Shown: one piece after another, positions 1 to 8,114 of the stretch
Position numbering within the stretch: the first letter of the stretch is position 1
Layout of the letters: each line of letters starts with the position of its first letter
NCBI GenBank assembly: GCA_003149935.1
Contig: QAMH01000005.1
Span: 95,204 to 159,203 of the forward strand
DNA length: 64,000 bases
From: Coriobacteriia bacterium
GTDB lineage: Bacteria; Actinomycetota; Coriobacteriia; Coriobacteriales; QAMH01
Direction: 5' to 3'
Notes under the pieces: model-generated
The model's database searches: none
Seen by the model: the letters and a program-made list of their open reading frames with translations, nothing else
Told to the model about the DNA's origin: nothing
Position numbers and translations under genes: made by a program

Positions 1-1
1 C

Positions 2-1246
2 ATTGTCGTAACGGCATGGGCATTTGCCGCGGCTGTTCCCCTGATGGGTATTCTGGCTTCGGGAGAGACGTGGGCAAGCGGTGTAAGCGTTGCCATGATT
101 GTCTGCTTGCCGTGCTTCGCATTTGCACTATTCGTGCAATACTCAAGCATTTCGTTACGCATCATCGCCTTCATCTTGAAGTGGGCAAAGCATGATTCCA
201 AGAAGGTGCTCGCGGGCCTGATGCTCGCGACGGCACTTCTTTCGTTGATTATCGATGACCTCGTTCTCGTCATCGTCATGCTTCCGTTTGCGTACAGAAT
301 TCTGGATGAGAATAAGACCCCGTGGGGCAACAAGTCCAATTTGGCCAAGGCCCTCGTGCTCGGCATCGCGTTTGCATCCTACATTGGTGGCTGGATTACC
401 CCCGTGGGTAGCGTTGTGAATATTCTTGCCATGGGCTTTGCCGAGCAGGCGTTCGGCATCACCGTGACGTTTGCAAACTGGATGGTGCTTGGCATCATCA
501 TGAACATCGTTCTTCTACCCATCGCCTGGTTCACTATCGTCAAGATCTTCAAGCCCGAGCCCATCAGCGACGAGGCCATCGAGCGCATCCAGAAGGAGCG
601 CTCCGAGATCTCCGGTTTTGGCAAGGACGAAATCTGGGGCATGCTCGTTATCGTCGTCACCTTGGCCCTGTGGATTGCCGGTTCGTGGTTCCCGCAGCTC
701 GACATGACGGTCATCGGCCTGTTTGCCCTGTTCCTCATGTTCCTGCCGCCGTTCAAGTGCGTCTCGTTCAAGAAGTGGTGCGAAGAGAGCCCCTGGTCGG
801 TTGTCATGCTCAACTGGGCCGTCGGTTGCTTTGTTGCTGGCTTCATCGCGACGGGCGCTATGGTCTGGCTCGTCAATACGGCGTTTGCGCCCCTTATGGG
901 TCTGCCTGTGGTCATCGTCATGATTCTCGTCGCGGTTTTTGCCTGCGTCGTCCACAACATCCTTCCCGCCGGCGCTGCTGTTGCCGGCCTCATCACGATT
1001 CCCGTCTGCGGCCTAGTTATCAGCTTGGGCGGCAATGTCACCGCGGCGATTTTCATGTGCGCCGTGTTCTCATCCGCGGCGTTCCTCCTGCCACTTGATC
1101 TATGCGTGTATGTCGCTTATTCGAACGAGCGCAAGTACTTCTCGCCATTCGACGAGCTCAAGGTTGGCTGGATTCCCAGCGTTGCGGCCATTCTGATGGT
1201 CTCCATCGTGCTGCCGCTCATCTGCACTGCCATGGGCTTGGCATAA
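2..1246 (+). CDS. DASS/SLC13-type anion symporter, 5' partial
   Basis: The reading frame is open to the left edge of the window, so the gene begins upstream; the ATG at 44 is internal. The visible 414 residues hold about ten hydrophobic segments. A WITPVGSVVN stretch (near 390-430) and an HNILPAGAAVAGLITIPV-like stretch (near 950-1010) resemble the paired substrate/sodium-binding loops of divalent anion:sodium symporters, which normally read SNT-P. The family imports dicarboxylates and related organic acids across the cytoplasmic membrane. It lies 123 bp upstream of an amidase and a transhydroxylase-like enzyme in the same direction, so it may supply their carboxylate substrate; that is inference. 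Assignment to the superfamily is fairly safe, the substrate is unknown. Confidence 0.7.
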   Translation: MVVTAWAFAAAVPLMGILASGETWASGVSVAMIVCLPCFAFALFVQYSSISLRIIAFILKWAKHDSKKVLAGLMLATALLSLIIDDLVLVIVMLPFAYRILDENKTPWGNKSNLAKALVLGIAFASYIGGWITPVGSVVNILAMGFAEQAFGITVTFANWMVLGIIMNIVLLPIAWFTIVKIFKPEPISDEAIERIQKERSEISGFGKDEIWGMLVIVVTLALWIAGSWFPQLDMTVIGLFALFLMFLPPFKCVSFKKWCEESPWSVVMLNWAVGCFVAGFIATGAMVWLVNTAFAPLMGLPVVIVMILVAVFACVVHNILPAGAAVAGLITIPVCGLVISLGGNVTAAIFMCAVFSSAAFLLPLDLCVYVAYSNERKYFSPFDELKVGWIPSVAAILMVSIVLPLICTAMGLA

Positions 1247-1369
1247 GACGGGAAGTCGGATTCCGTCATTTATCGTAATCGCTGCGAGGCAGCGAAAGGG
1301 TCCCGGCCCCGAACATGTTCCGAACTGGTCATGCGAGGGGTCGGATCAATTTAGGGAAAAGAGCACAAC

Positions 1370-2851
1370 ATGATTACCGACGAATACCTGAGCGCCGTTG
1401 ACCTTGCCTCGGATATCAGGGACAAGAAGCTCGCACCTTCGGAAGTGGTCGAGGAGACCATCAGGGCGATTGACGAACGTAACCCATCTATTAACGCTTT
1501 CGTCTACACCAACTATGACGAGGCGCGCGAGAAGGCCAAGGCCGAAGATGACAAACTTGCCCGTGGCGAGGCGAGTGGAGCTTTCTTTGGCGTTCCGACC
1601 GCCGCGAAGGACTTCATCCCCGGCATTCCGGGCTGGCCCGGCACGTTTGGCGGCATCAAGGCCCTCTCTCACATGATTGACGATCATTGGGGCAGCTACA
1701 CGGGCGCCATGAACGACGAAGGTGCGATCATGATTGGCAAGACGAACTCGCCTTCTCTCGCATTCCGTGGTACCTGTGACAACAAGATGTTCGGTCCTAC
1801 GAGCACACCCTTCAAGCCCGGATACAATTCCGGCGGATCATCGGGTGGTTCGGCAGCTGCCGTCGGAGACGGCATCCTGCTCATAGCCGAGGGCACCGAT
1901 GGTGGTGGTTCCATCCGAATCCCGGCTGCCTGGTGTGGCTGCTATGGCTTCAAAGCGGGCAATGGCATCATTGGCGGCGCCCCGCGTCCGAACGCCTATG
2001 GCACCTGTCATCCGTACTGTTGGGATGGAACGATATCCCGCACGGTCAAGGACGCGGCCTATGCACTACAGGCGATGGCGGGCTACGATCCCTTCGATCC
2101 CAACAGCATCGACTTCGGCAATCGCGACTATATTGCCGCGCTCGATAAATCCATCAAAGGTATGCGCATCGGTTTCACGCCCGACTTCGGTATCTTTCCG
2201 GTCGAGCCCGAGATCGCACGCATGTGCGAGGCAGCCGCGAAGAGATTCGAGGACGCAGGCGCCATCGTCGAGCAAGCCACCTTCGATTTCAAACGTTCCG
2301 CCTTCGAACTTGCCGAGGCATGGGACCGCATGATCACCATTTCGGGTGGCCTGGGAACGATCGAGGAGTTCAAGGCCGGCGGTATCGACCTTCTGCGTGA
2401 CCACGCAGATGATCTGCCCGATGAGCTCATCTACTGGGTCGAGGATGCCTACAAGCGTGGGTATGTCGACTTCCACGATGACGAGGTCATCCGTACTGAG
2501 GTCTTCGACCAAATCCAGGGGGCATTCCAGGACTACGACCTCCTCCTCTCGCCAACCCTCGCATGCCATCCGGTCAAGAACGATGCCAATCGCAATACCG
2601 TTGGCCCTTCGACAATTAACGGTGTGAAGACCGAGCCGCTCATCGGCTTTTGCCTTACGTTCTTCTGCAACTTCACCGGCAACCCGGCAGCTTCCATTCC
2701 AGCCGGCCTTTCCGAGGACGGCTTCCCAGTTGGCCTGCAGCTTATCGGCAACCGTTACGGCGAGCGCGACCTGCTCTCGGCTAGTGCGGCTTACGAGCGC
2801 GTTAACCCGTGGGCAGTGGATTACGAGGTTACGAAGAACCGCACACTTTAG
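1370..2851 (+). CDS. Amidase signature family hydrolase (copy 1)
   Basis: Product of 493 residues, typical family length. The amidase signature catalytic triad is visible: Lys80 in the PTAAKDF stretch, cis-Ser157 in GGSSGGSAAA, and nucleophile Ser181 in DGGGSIRIPA. The family hydrolyses carboxamide C-N bonds; GatA of the tRNA amidotransferase belongs here, but no gatB or gatC is adjacent, so a catabolic amidase is more likely. No signal peptide is seen, so it should be cytoplasmic. An AGGGA ribosome site precedes the ATG. It is very similar over its whole length to the amidase at 6425-7915, and the two flank the transhydroxylase-like genes. A hairpin terminator follows. Substrate is unknown; an aryl or acyl amide is a guess from context. 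Confidence 0.88.
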   Translation: MITDEYLSAVDLASDIRDKKLAPSEVVEETIRAIDERNPSINAFVYTNYDEAREKAKAEDDKLARGEASGAFFGVPTAAKDFIPGIPGWPGTFGGIKALSHMIDDHWGSYTGAMNDEGAIMIGKTNSPSLAFRGTCDNKMFGPTSTPFKPGYNSGGSSGGSAAAVGDGILLIAEGTDGGGSIRIPAAWCGCYGFKAGNGIIGGAPRPNAYGTCHPYCWDGTISRTVKDAAYALQAMAGYDPFDPNSIDFGNRDYIAALDKSIKGMRIGFTPDFGIFPVEPEIARMCEAAAKRFEDAGAIVEQATFDFKRSAFELAEAWDRMITISGGLGTIEEFKAGGIDLLRDHADDLPDELIYWVEDAYKRGYVDFHDDEVIRTEVFDQIQGAFQDYDLLLSPTLACHPVKNDANRNTVGPSTINGVKTEPLIGFCLTFFCNFTGNPAASIPAGLSEDGFPVGLQLIGNRYGERDLLSASAAYERVNPWAVDYEVTKNRTL

Positions 2852-2863
2852 AGAAAGACCAGA

Positions 2864-2897
2864 CGCGCCCGCCCTTGCCGACGGGCGCGCTTTGTTT
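2864..2897 (+). terminator. Hairpin terminator after amidase 1
   Basis: CGCGCCCG (2864-2871) pairs perfectly with CGGGCGCG (2882-2889) around a 10-nt loop and is followed by CTTTGTTT. It lies only 18 bp before the transhydroxylase large-subunit start, so that gene is either read through partially or carries an internal promoter. Confidence 0.65.
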
Positions 2898-2914
2898 GAA
2901 TGAAAGGACAAGCG

Positions 2915-5527
2915 ATGTCTGAGAAGACTACAGACAAGTCAGTGATCAAGTGCATCGGATTCTGCGGGTTTGGAATGGGCGCGAACATCACTGAGGTCGA
3001 TGTGAAGGACGGAAAGGTCGCTCGCATCAGACCGCTACACTATGATCAGCTCTACAAGCCCGAAGATCTGAACTACTGGAAGATCGAGAAGAACGGGCAC
3101 GTGCTCGAGCCAGGTATGGCAAGTTGTCCGCCGCCGCTGGCAACAGCATACAAGATGCGTGCCTATTCCAAGAACCGCATCCCGTATCCACTGAAACGCA
3201 TCGATTGGGATCCTAACGGCGAGCGCAATCCGCAGAACCGTGGCATCTCCAAGTACGAGCGCATCTCCTGGGACGATGCTTGTGACATCATCGCGGCCGA
3301 GATCAAGAGGATTCAGGATGAGTGCGGACCGTTCTCCATCTATGCGCAGTCAGACGGCCACGGCGAGACCAAGACCATTCACGCGGCGCATGGTTGCCAG
3401 ACCAACTTGCTGGCGCTCACGGGTGGCTTTCTGAAGCAGGCTCGTCAGCCAGACTCCTGGGAGGGCTGGTATTGGGGCGCCAAACATGTCTGGGGCATGG
3501 ATCCCGTCGGCATGCAGACCATCACCAACAACGTCATCAAGGATATCGCCGAGCATACCGACGCCGTCTTTGTCTGGGGTGGCGATCCCGAGACCACGCC
3601 GTGGGGCTGGGGCGGTCAGATGTCGAGCCTCATCTCGTATTGGTTCACCGACATCGGCGTCAAGCAGGTCTACGTGTGCCCTGACCTCAACTATGGTGCT
3701 GCGATTCATGCCGACAAGTGGATTCCGGTCCTGCCGAATACCGATGTCGCCTTACAGCTCGCCATCGCCCATGTGTGGCTGACTGAGGGCACGTACGAAA
3801 AGGACTACATCGTCACGCACTCCGTCGGCTTTGAGAAGTTCGAGGACTACGTCATGGGCCGCGGCGAGGACGGCATCGAGAAGACGCCGGCCTGGGCGGC
3901 CGAGAAGTGCGGTGTACCCGACTACCGCATCAAGGCGTTGGCTCGCTATTGGGCGAGCAGGAAGGTTTCCGTTGCCCACTGCAACGGCGGCGGCTACATC
4001 CGCGCGGCCTTCTCGCATGAGCCCGCACGCATGGAGATTTACCTGCTGGGCATGCGCGGCGTGGGCCAGCCGGGTGTCAACCAGTTCCAGATGATCGAGT
4101 GGCAGCTCATGGACATGCCTACGTGGAACCCCCTGCCCAGTTGCTCGGTGCTTCCGAGCGTCGAGGGTGCCTACCGTGGCGCGACTATGGACCTGTCCGA
4201 GCCGTTCATCCCCAAAACGCTCATCCCCAAAGCCATTACCGAAAAGAAGCTCGAGTGGCATGGTCATGTCATCGCCGGCATTGCCACCGTCGACCAGTTC
4301 ATCCCGTTCGAGTGGGAGCCGGAAGAGGGCAAGGGCGTGCGCATGATCTGGTCGGACGCGCCATGCTGGTCGAATTGCTGGCAGGGCGGCAACGTCTTCC
4401 AGGAGGCCATGCGCGACCCCGAGCTCGACTTCATCTTGGTGCAGCACCCCTGGTTCGAGAACGACACCAAGTTCGCCGACATCATCCTGCCCACCAACAC
4501 GCTGTTCGAGACCGAGGACTTCAACGTTGACGTGCGCAGTGGCCAGTGGAACGCCATCGCGTACGAGGGCCGGGCAATCGACCCCATCGGCGACACGCGC
4601 AGCGACTACGAAGCCGTGTGTTCCGTCGCAAAAGCACTCGAGAAGCTTGGCGGCAACTACGAGAACCTGTACGAGCGCTACACCCAAGGTCGCGATGTCA
4701 TGGGTTGGATCGAGAAGGGTTTTCGCGAGTCCGGCATCGAGGACGGCGAGAATGCCGACTTCGAGCAATTCAAGAAGGATCGTTTCAAGCTGTTTCCGAC
4801 GCGCGAGGACTGGGAGGATATGCCGCATGGCCTCATTGGGTTCTACGAGGATCCCGTGGCAAATCCGCTTTCCACGCCATCTGGTCTGATCGAGTACTAT
4901 TCCGAGTCGCTTGCGCAGGTCTTCCCCGACGACACGGCGCGTGGCCCCATTGCACGCTGGATCGAGGAGCCGCTCGACGGGCACGACGATCGTCTTTCAA
5001 GCCCGCGTGCGAAGGACTATCCGTTCCTGCTCGTCACCAACCATCCGCGCTGGCGCGTGCATGCCAACCACGATGACATTCCCTGGTTCCACGAGCTTTC
5101 GACGGGCAAGGTCACGGGTCCTGATGGCTACCTGTACGAGCCGTTGTACGTGAATCCGGTCGATGCCGCCAAGCTCGGCCTCGAGGATGGCGATATCGCC
5201 GCTTTGTATAACGAGCGCGGCACGGTGCTCGGTGGCGTCATCATTTCCGAGCGCATCATGCCCGGCTGCGTTTCCCAGGATCACGGCGCACGCGAGGACG
5301 AGATCGAGACCGGTGTTGGCGGCCTTGACCGCGGTGGTGCGAACAACTTGATTTGCCCGTCTGCGACGACGTCCAAGAACTGCGCTGGTGAGGTGACCAA
5401 CAGCTACCTCGTTGGCGTGAAGAAAGTCGATGTCATCGAGATGGCCAAGGAGCGTCCGGAGGAGTGGGGTCGTGCCTATGATCCCGAATTCGGTCAGATT
5501 CCCGACAGCTGGATTGTGGAGGGCTAG
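2915..5527 (+). CDS. Molybdopterin oxidoreductase, transhydroxylase large-subunit-like
   Basis: The start at 2915 is chosen because AAAGGA (2903-2908) sits at ribosome-site distance; the ATG at 2900 would overlap it. The 870-residue product is a DMSO reductase superfamily catalytic subunit with no Tat signal, so cytoplasmic. The N-terminal iron-sulfur motif is incomplete: Cys13 and Cys17 are present, the third position is Met21, and Cys71 is distant. Loss of this cluster is a known trait of pyrogallol-phloroglucinol transhydroxylase, whose length (about 875) also matches. A DSW triplet at 180-182 corresponds to the Asp-Ser-Trp around the molybdenum ligand Ser of the Pelobacter enzyme (from memory Asp174-Ser175), with His149 near the position of its active-site His. 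The electron-transfer subunit follows 2 bp downstream. Likely reaction: hydroxyl transfer or dehydroxylation on a phenolic; exact substrate unknown. Confidence 0.8.
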   Translation: MSEKTTDKSVIKCIGFCGFGMGANITEVDVKDGKVARIRPLHYDQLYKPEDLNYWKIEKNGHVLEPGMASCPPPLATAYKMRAYSKNRIPYPLKRIDWDPNGERNPQNRGISKYERISWDDACDIIAAEIKRIQDECGPFSIYAQSDGHGETKTIHAAHGCQTNLLALTGGFLKQARQPDSWEGWYWGAKHVWGMDPVGMQTITNNVIKDIAEHTDAVFVWGGDPETTPWGWGGQMSSLISYWFTDIGVKQVYVCPDLNYGAAIHADKWIPVLPNTDVALQLAIAHVWLTEGTYEKDYIVTHSVGFEKFEDYVMGRGEDGIEKTPAWAAEKCGVPDYRIKALARYWASRKVSVAHCNGGGYIRAAFSHEPARMEIYLLGMRGVGQPGVNQFQMIEWQLMDMPTWNPLPSCSVLPSVEGAYRGATMDLSEPFIPKTLIPKAITEKKLEWHGHVIAGIATVDQFIPFEWEPEEGKGVRMIWSDAPCWSNCWQGGNVFQEAMRDPELDFILVQHPWFENDTKFADIILPTNTLFETEDFNVDVRSGQWNAIAYEGRAIDPIGDTRSDYEAVCSVAKALEKLGGNYENLYERYTQGRDVMGWIEKGFRESGIEDGENADFEQFKKDRFKLFPTREDWEDMPHGLIGFYEDPVANPLSTPSGLIEYYSESLAQVFPDDTARGPIARWIEEPLDGHDDRLSSPRAKDYPFLLVTNHPRWRVHANHDDIPWFHELSTGKVTGPDGYLYEPLYVNPVDAAKLGLEDGDIAALYNERGTVLGGVIISERIMPGCVSQDHGAREDEIETGVGGLDRGGANNLICPSATTSKNCAGEVTNSYLVGVKKVDVIEMAKERPEEWGRAYDPEFGQIPDSWIVEG

Positions 5528-5529
5528 TA

Positions 5530-6303
5530 ATGAAAGCATTTGTCATTGACGTTGCCAGATGCAACGGTTGCATGAACTGCCAGATTGCCTGCAAGGACGA
5601 GCATTGCGGCACCGATTGGCTGCCCTATGCCGCTGAACAGCCCTTGACCGGACAATTCTGGTGCAAAGTCGAGGAGAAGGTGCGCGGCACGGTTCCCAAG
5701 ACGCGCATCACGTACGTTCCGCACATCGGTGGCCAGAGCGATGCCCTCGCCTCTGCGGCTGGCGATGCCATCGTGGAGCGTGCCGACGGGCTCATGTACA
5801 TCAATCCCGAAAAAGCGAAGGGTCGCAAGGACCTCTGCGAGTTCGAGGGCGTGTATTGGAACGAGAAGCTCCAGATTCCGCAGACCTGCACGGGCTGCGC
5901 TCATCTGCTCGATGATGGCTGGGAGGTTCCGCGCTGCGTGGACTCCTGCCCCACCAAGGCTTTGAGCTTTGGCGATGTCGCGGACCTCGATCTTGAGGGT
6001 GCCGAGCAGCTCGTCGAAGGCTCGCGCGTCTGGTATCGCAACTTGCCCAAGCGCTTCGTGACCGGTTGTGTCGTCGATTTTGACGAGCGCGAGGTCGTCA
6101 TCGGCGCTGACGTGAAACTCGTGAGCGCGAGCGGCAACACGGTTGCCGAGCAGAAGACCGACGAGTTTGGCGATTTCATGTTCGACCAGGTCGAGCCTGC
6201 TGCCTATCAGGTCATTTATCAGGTCCCCGGCAAGGATGCCAAGACCTATGACGCCGATGCGACAGAGCTCGACGTGAACATCGGTGACGTGCCCGCAGCG
6301 TAA
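5530..6303 (+). CDS. Iron-sulfur subunit of transhydroxylase-like enzyme
   Basis: Product of 257 residues that partners the upstream catalytic subunit; a GGAGGG ribosome site lies inside the end of that gene, so translation is probably coupled. Clusters are evident from Cys11-x2-Cys14-x2-Cys17-x3-Cys21 and from Cys120-x2-Cys123-x12-Cys136-x3-Cys140, with further cysteines (26, 45, 103) that could complete a third cluster. Residues about 175-257 form a separate beta-rich domain resembling a transthyretin or Cna_B-type fold. The pyrogallol-phloroglucinol transhydroxylase small subunit has this same layout (ferredoxin part plus C-terminal beta barrel, about 275 residues), which separates it from ordinary DmsB-like subunits. 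No signal peptide. A strong GC hairpin follows. Confidence 0.82.
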   Translation: MKAFVIDVARCNGCMNCQIACKDEHCGTDWLPYAAEQPLTGQFWCKVEEKVRGTVPKTRITYVPHIGGQSDALASAAGDAIVERADGLMYINPEKAKGRKDLCEFEGVYWNEKLQIPQTCTGCAHLLDDGWEVPRCVDSCPTKALSFGDVADLDLEGAEQLVEGSRVWYRNLPKRFVTGCVVDFDEREVVIGADVKLVSASGNTVAEQKTDEFGDFMFDQVEPAAYQVIYQVPGKDAKTYDADATELDVNIGDVPAA

Positions 6304-6323
6304 GGTTCGCTGCTATGTTCCAT

Positions 6324-6366
6324 GGAGGGGGCACGGAGCACAATGCTTTGTGCCCCCCCCTCTTGT
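6324..6366 (+). terminator. Hairpin terminator after transhydroxylase pair
   Basis: GGGGGCAC (6327-6334) pairs with GTGCCCCC (6350-6357), with an inner AGCA/TGCT extension, followed by CCCTCTTGT. It separates the transhydroxylase unit from amidase 2. Confidence 0.65.
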
Positions 6367-6424
6367 CGTAACTAGACAAATGCGCAGGGTATCTGCTTGG
6401 TTTTGAGGAGCGAAGGAGATTTCC

Positions 6425-7915
6425 ATGATAAGCGACGAGTACGTAAGCGCGGTCGATCTGGCCGCTGACATCAAGGACATGAAGGTGTCGCCCTCTGAGG
6501 TAATCGAGGAGACGATCAAGGCGATTGACGAGCGCAATCCGTCCATCAACGCCTTCGTCTACACCAACTACGACGAGGCACGCGCTAAGGCAAGGGAGGA
6601 GGACGAAAAGCTCACCCGCGGCGAGGCAAGTGGCGCCTTCTTCGGCATTCCGACCGCTGCGAAGGATTTCATTCCCGGTATACCGGGATGGCCGGGAACG
6701 ACCGGCGGTGTCAGGGCACTTTCGCACCTCATCGATGATCACTGGGGCAGCTATACGGGCGCGATGAACGACGAGGGCGCCATCATGATTGGCAAGACCA
6801 ACGCTCCGTCATTCGCGTTTCGCGGAACGACCGACAACAAAATGTTTGGCCCCACGAGCACCCCGTTCAAGCCCGGATATAACTCGGGCGGTTCCTCTGG
6901 CGGCTCGGCAGCCGCGGTCGGTGACGGCATCCTGCTCATCGCCGAAGGATCTGACGGAGGCGGATCCATACGTATCCCATCTGCCTGGTGCGGATGCTAT
7001 GGTTTCAAGCCTGGAAATGGCACGGTGGGTGGAGCACCGAGGCCGAACGCCTACGGCACCTGTCATCCATATTGCTTTCCGGGCAGCATATCGCGTGGCG
7101 TGAAGGACGCCGCCTACGCCTTACAGGCGATGGCGGGCTACGATTCCTTCGATCCCAACAGCATCGACTTCGGTGACCGCGACTATATTGCCGCTCTTGA
7201 TGCATCTATCAAGGGCATGCGAATCGGCTTCACGCCCGACTTTGGCATCTTCCCGGTCGAGCCGGAAATCGCCGCCATATGCGAGAGCGCGGCGGCGAAG
7301 TTCGAAGACGCCGGCGCCATCGTCGAGCCTGTGAGCTTCGACTTCAAGCGCTCCGCTTTCGAGCTCGCCGAGTCGTGGTGTCGCATGATCACCATTTCGG
7401 GTGGTCTCGGTTCTGTCGAGGAGATCAAGGCAATGGGGATAGATCTTTTGCGTGATCATGCAGACGACCTGCCCGACGAGTTCATCTGGTGGGTCGAAGA
7501 CTCGTACAAGCGTGGGTATGTCGACTTCCATGACGATGAGGTGATCCGCACCGAGGTCTTCGACCAGATTCAGGGGGCGTTCCAGGACTATGACCTCATC
7601 GTCTCGCCGACGTGCGCATGCCATCCGGTCAAGAACGATGCCAATCGCAACACCTTGGGCCCTGCAAAGATCTGCGGTGTGAAGAGCGATCCGCTCTGCG
7701 GCTTCGGGCTCACGTTCTTCTGCAACTTTACGGGTAACCCCGCAGCATCCATTCCGGCTGGCCTCTCGAAGGATGGCTTCCCGGTTGGCCTGCAGTTGAT
7801 TTCCAGGCGTTTCGGGGAACTCGACCTCATCGCGGCAAGTGCGGCTTATGAGCGAGTCAATCCGTGGAGGGGCATGTACGACATTACGGCTAGGAGGAAT
7901 CTGAAAACATCCTAG
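6425..7915 (+). CDS. Amidase signature family hydrolase (copy 2)
   Basis: Product of 496 residues with the same catalytic residues at the same positions as copy 1: Lys80, Ser157 and Ser181. A GAAGGAG ribosome site precedes the ATG. Most of the protein is identical to the amidase at 1370-2851; visible differences cluster in residues about 10-25, 60-65, 200-300 and at the C-terminus. The nucleotide sequences also share long matching tracts, so this is a fairly recent local duplication. It sits between the two molybdenum enzymes and is followed by a long hairpin. The function is hydrolysis of an amide bond; two copies may serve different substrates or simply raise dosage. No gatB or gatC is nearby, arguing against a role in tRNA amidation. 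Confidence 0.88.
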   Translation: MISDEYVSAVDLAADIKDMKVSPSEVIEETIKAIDERNPSINAFVYTNYDEARAKAREEDEKLTRGEASGAFFGIPTAAKDFIPGIPGWPGTTGGVRALSHLIDDHWGSYTGAMNDEGAIMIGKTNAPSFAFRGTTDNKMFGPTSTPFKPGYNSGGSSGGSAAAVGDGILLIAEGSDGGGSIRIPSAWCGCYGFKPGNGTVGGAPRPNAYGTCHPYCFPGSISRGVKDAAYALQAMAGYDSFDPNSIDFGDRDYIAALDASIKGMRIGFTPDFGIFPVEPEIAAICESAAAKFEDAGAIVEPVSFDFKRSAFELAESWCRMITISGGLGSVEEIKAMGIDLLRDHADDLPDEFIWWVEDSYKRGYVDFHDDEVIRTEVFDQIQGAFQDYDLIVSPTCACHPVKNDANRNTLGPAKICGVKSDPLCGFGLTFFCNFTGNPAASIPAGLSKDGFPVGLQLISRRFGELDLIAASAAYERVNPWRGMYDITARRNLKTS

Positions 7916-7924
7916 GCACATGAA

Positions 7925-7965
7925 ACACTTGGGGAGGTCGCCATATCGGCGATTTTCCCGAGTGT
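7925..7965 (+). terminator. Long hairpin after amidase 2
   Basis: ACACTTGGG (7925-7933) pairs with CCCGAGTGT (7957-7965) and an inner GTCGCC (7937-7942) pairs with GGCGAT (7948-7953). There is no T-run, so it could be a terminator, an mRNA stabiliser or the first element of the leader of the next gene. Confidence 0.45.
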
Positions 7966-8114
7966 CTCGTCATTACCCTCGTGCATTACCCATCGAGTTA
8001 CCCGTTTACATACATCAGATAAGGCGTTTTCGCCCTCAAGCGTCGCCTGTAGTCTTTCGATGAAGTGAATCCCAGGCGATAGACGCGAGGGGAAGAAGAG
8101 AAGGGAAGTATGCT
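7966..8114 (+). promoter_or_regulatory. Structured leader upstream of second Mo enzyme
   Basis: This non-coding stretch carries a GGCG-TTTT-CGCC hairpin near 8021-8032 and a longer inverted repeat, GCGT/CGCCTG (8040-8049) with CAGGCG/ACGC (8073-8086), ahead of a GAAGGGAA ribosome site. The layout is compatible with a cis-regulatory RNA such as a molybdenum-cofactor riboswitch, but I cannot match a consensus by eye. Confidence 0.3.

Noticed and set aside
379..1056. 225-residue minus-strand open frame
   Set aside because: It is antisense to the transporter gene, has no ribosome site and a composition typical of a shadow frame.
1370..2851. Amidase as GatA of a tRNA amidotransferase
   Set aside because: No gatB or gatC is adjacent, and two copies sit in a catabolic-looking locus.
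3752..4984. 410-residue minus-strand open frame
   Set aside because: It lies wholly opposite the transhydroxylase large subunit, which shows clear family motifs; the antisense frame shows none.
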